A stretch of DNA of 64,000 bases from Nothophaeocryptopus gaeumannii (lineage: Eukaryota; Ascomycota; Dothideomycetes; Mycosphaerellales; Mycosphaerellaceae): positions 1,922,001 to 1,986,000 of the forward strand of contig JASISA010000010.1 in assembly GCA_031771865.1 (NCBI GenBank). Direction: 5' to 3'. The notes beneath the pieces are model-generated. The model had not been told where the DNA came from and did no database searches. It saw only the letters and a program-made list of their open reading frames with translations. How positions within the stretch are numbered: position 1 is the first letter of the stretch; every line of letters begins with the position of its first letter. The translations under genes and the position numbers were made by a program. Of this stretch, positions 61,806 through 64,000 are shown in pieces.

Positions 61806-63584
61806 TTACAACTGACCCGCCTTCTTCTCCTGTCTCCACTTTTGCAACCTCTCCATCGTATGCTCATACTCATCATGCTTATAGCAGTAATCCAGCATCT
61901 CGAACAAGAAGCTCGCTGTTTTCTCATGTCAGCCAACGCCCCCCTCACTCCCAACGAATACCTCATCGTCTGGATACAACACTTACGCGGTGGTCGCCCC
62001 TTGTCTTCATCCTTTCCATTCTCAACCGTCGCCTCGCAAACAAACTCGCTCCTCTCCCTCCTCAACTCATCATAAAGCCAGACGAGTTCGTCGATATCGC
62101 CAGCCTTCGTGCCAGGCTGCAGTAACGTGGCGATGGAGAGGCCGTCTTCCATTGCTTGGGCCGCGCCCTGTCCGAGGACTGTTCTTCTTGTCAGCCATCC
62201 CTTCGATGAAAACCTTCACCCCATCTTCAGCCTTTGAGGCCACTTACAAGGCAAGAAAGGATGAGCAGCATCCCCAATCAACACAACCTTCCCAGTGCAG
62301 AATCTGTCCGGCTGGGGTTCGAGTTGGGTCAACTGCCACATTTTGAGGTTGGCGGCTGGGTCGGAGGCGTAGGAAAGGAGTTTGTGAGTCCAAGGGGCGA
62401 AATGGGAGAAGCCATTGAGGAGGTCACCGTAGCGACCCTGCTGGGCCCAGTCTGTGAAGAGCAATCAGTCAGCAGGTGTCGTGAGATGGGTTGTCGTACT
62501 CGTGTTGTGTTGCCAAGCATGCCATCTCATCGATGCAGTGAGTGAGCTGGAGCCCTAAGCCCCTTCCCAACTCCGCCCACAAGCGCATCGTTCAGCCGCA
62601 AGCCACACCACATCCTCCCCAAAATAACGAAAGGGCTTTGTACTCACCATCTCCCCGACCATGCGTCTCCACATCCGGTATAAACGCCGCAAAATTTATC
62701 ATCGTATTCTTCCTGCAGGGATAAACAATAAACTTTCTATCCTTTCCCCCAACATCCGCGAAATAGCCCGGCTTCTCGATGACATGTCTGATCTCCGGGT
62801 CTGCGAGGATAGTCGATCGAGGGACCATCCATCGATAGCAGCTCTTTCCGTAAGGGACGAGTTTGAGTTCTGGGAAAAGGAAATGTCTCGTGATGGAGTT
62901 GTTCCCATCAGCGCCGATAACCAGATCGGAGTTGAAGATTCGTCCGTCGTCGAGGGTGACTGTTCCGGTCTTGATGTCGAGGTCCGTGACGTGACAGGCC
63001 AGATGCAATACCGGCAACGGTCCCTTGCCGTTCTTATCGAGCACAAGTCGTTTGAGCTCGTTGTGAAGATCAACCCGGTGACACAACAACCAAGGTCTAT
63101 TCTCTCCATTCTTCCCTCTCCACTTCTCATCCGCCCATTCCAAACTCTGTGTCATCTTGATTTCTCCTGTTGGTCCATGCACAACAGTATACCCTTCACA
63201 CTTATTGGCGCCAGAAGTTTCGGAATCCCAGCCAAGACGTTGGAGGAGGGAAGAGGCATTGGGGCCAATGTAGATTGCTGCGCCAGTTTCTTTGTGTTTC
63301 TGGAAAGAGGATTTCTCGAGGAGGGTTACGAAGTGGCCGTTCTGGCGAAGGGCGAGGGCGGCTGTGAGGCCTGAAGGGCCGGCGCCGATGATGGTTACCC
63401 GGAGGCCCTGGGAGGGCGTGGCGCTGCTTTGGAGGTTGCTGAAGACGCCATCGTTTCGGAGCCCGCTGGGTAGACCGTCAAGGCCGATTGTGTGGCCATT
63501 GATAGTCACATCGCTTGTGCCACGCCCACGGCCATTGGTTTGTCCCGCTGCTCCAGCTCCAGAAAGATCTAAAGTAGAGCTCAT
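61806..63584 (-). CDS. FAD-dependent monooxygenase (salicylate hydroxylase-like), copy 2
   Basis: Four minus-strand exons (62648-63584, 62248-62451, 61987-62178, 61806-61915) give 480 residues, with introns of 196, 69 and 71 nt. The N-terminal ~60 residues are Gly/Ser-rich and flexible. Then come the FAD motif LRVTIIGAGPSGLTAALALR (GxGxxG intact, residues 67-72), RPWLLCHRVDLHNELKRLVL, the DG motif SDLVIGADGNNSITRHF, and GD motif VVLIGDAAHPFLPFLGQGAA followed by QAMEDGLSIATLLQPG, split by the second intron. The C-terminus is RLQKWRQEKKAGQL. Class function is hydroxylation of aromatic acids. The frame is open up to 63701 with another Met, so the start may be longer. Confidence 0.87.
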
Positions 63585-64000
63585 CTTGAACCAGCTAAAG
63601 TCGTCGTTGCAAGGCTGTATTCGATAAAGGTATACCGGTTTATGTTTCGATTGTCTTCGATTGTGTTTCCAAGCTTGGAAGCCTGAGAAGAAGGGTGCCA
63701 TTATCTATTATATATTCACGGCCCAGCCGTTAGTAGACAGTAGTGCAGTAGTGCAGTACTGCCGTTCTGGTCACCGTGGTAAGCCGAGACCGAGCTCAAG
63801 GCTGCCGATCAATGTGGATGAGTGCAGTCGGGTTGCGATATTGCGAAGCGGCAGTGGATGCTGCTGATGTGCGACGTGAGTCAAAGGCGTTGTACGAAGT
63901 GCAGTGACATCTTCTTAGCGGGACCGCAGTGATACTTACACCTGGTCGCGTTTCTAAATGTCCGACTCGAACAACACCCTGGTATTCCAAGTCGCATGCT
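63585..64000. other. Upstream region of FAD monooxygenase copy 2 to window end
   Basis: About 400 bp; 63585-63701 is an open continuation of the monooxygenase frame. No further gene is seen before the window edge. Confidence 0.45.

Noticed and set aside
62661..63374. 237-codon plus-strand frame
   Set aside because: Antisense to FAD monooxygenase copy 2.
1..64000. tRNA, rRNA, CRISPR and telomeric repeats
   Set aside because: Scanning by eye for B-box (GGTTCGANTCC) words, spaced direct repeats and TTAGGG runs gave no credible hit; a covariance-model search would be decisive.

Overview
This window is nuclear DNA of a filamentous ascomycete (Pezizomycotina). The evidence is short introns (about 40-200 nt, mostly 50-70) with GT...CTRAY...AG signals, fungal-specific families (fungal rhodopsin-domain membrane protein, HET domain, fungal CP2 factor, SEC14, BUD20-like) and a compact gene-dense layout. 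The style of the conserved proteins is most like Dothideomycetes, but that is inference. I place 27 protein-coding loci and find no rRNA, tRNA, CRISPR array or intact transposon. Many genes are split, so I rebuilt exon chains by hand where the reading frame changes; the junctions are predictions.

Layout. 0-29 kb is mostly housekeeping: TAF5 (TFIID/SAGA), a possible small Cys-rich secreted protein, a short conserved fungal protein, a rhodopsin-domain membrane protein, a large PPR-like mitochondrial protein sharing a 190-bp divergent promoter with mitochondrial ribosomal protein uS2m, an HPC2/ubinuclein-type histone chaperone subunit, an RPAP1-like RNA polymerase II assembly factor, a protein with a degenerate C-terminal J domain, a BUD20-like zinc-finger protein divergent from mitochondrial aconitase (11 exons), ribosomal protein eL29 (four tiny exons), and a coiled-coil protein of unknown function. 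29-34.3 kb is gene-poor, with one doubtful ORF. 34.3-50.4 kb holds a CP2/Grainyhead-type transcription factor with a long repeat-bearing upstream region, an AT-rich patch, a 1692-residue disordered protein, a SEC14 lipid-transfer protein, an unknown domain protein and quinolinate phosphoribosyltransferase (NAD synthesis).

50.4-64 kb has a more accessory character: a short-chain dehydrogenase, a HET-domain protein with an 18-bp minisatellite and a reading-frame break, a WW-domain protein, two FAD-dependent aromatic-hydroxylase-like monooxygenases, a sulfite-oxidase-type molybdoenzyme without a cytochrome b5 domain, and two tandem BTB/POZ paralogues. The redox enzymes could belong to a catabolic or secondary pathway, but there is no backbone synthase or transporter, so this is only a suggestion.

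I did not find a clearly new biological system. The best leads are the Cys-rich secreted candidate at 2.4 kb, the J-like domain with a lost HPD motif, the frame break at the HET minisatellite, the BTB tandem pair, a shared CAGTGTTGGGCA motif heading two AT-rich patches (possible MITE ends), and a 16-bp perfect inverted repeat upstream of the CP2 factor.
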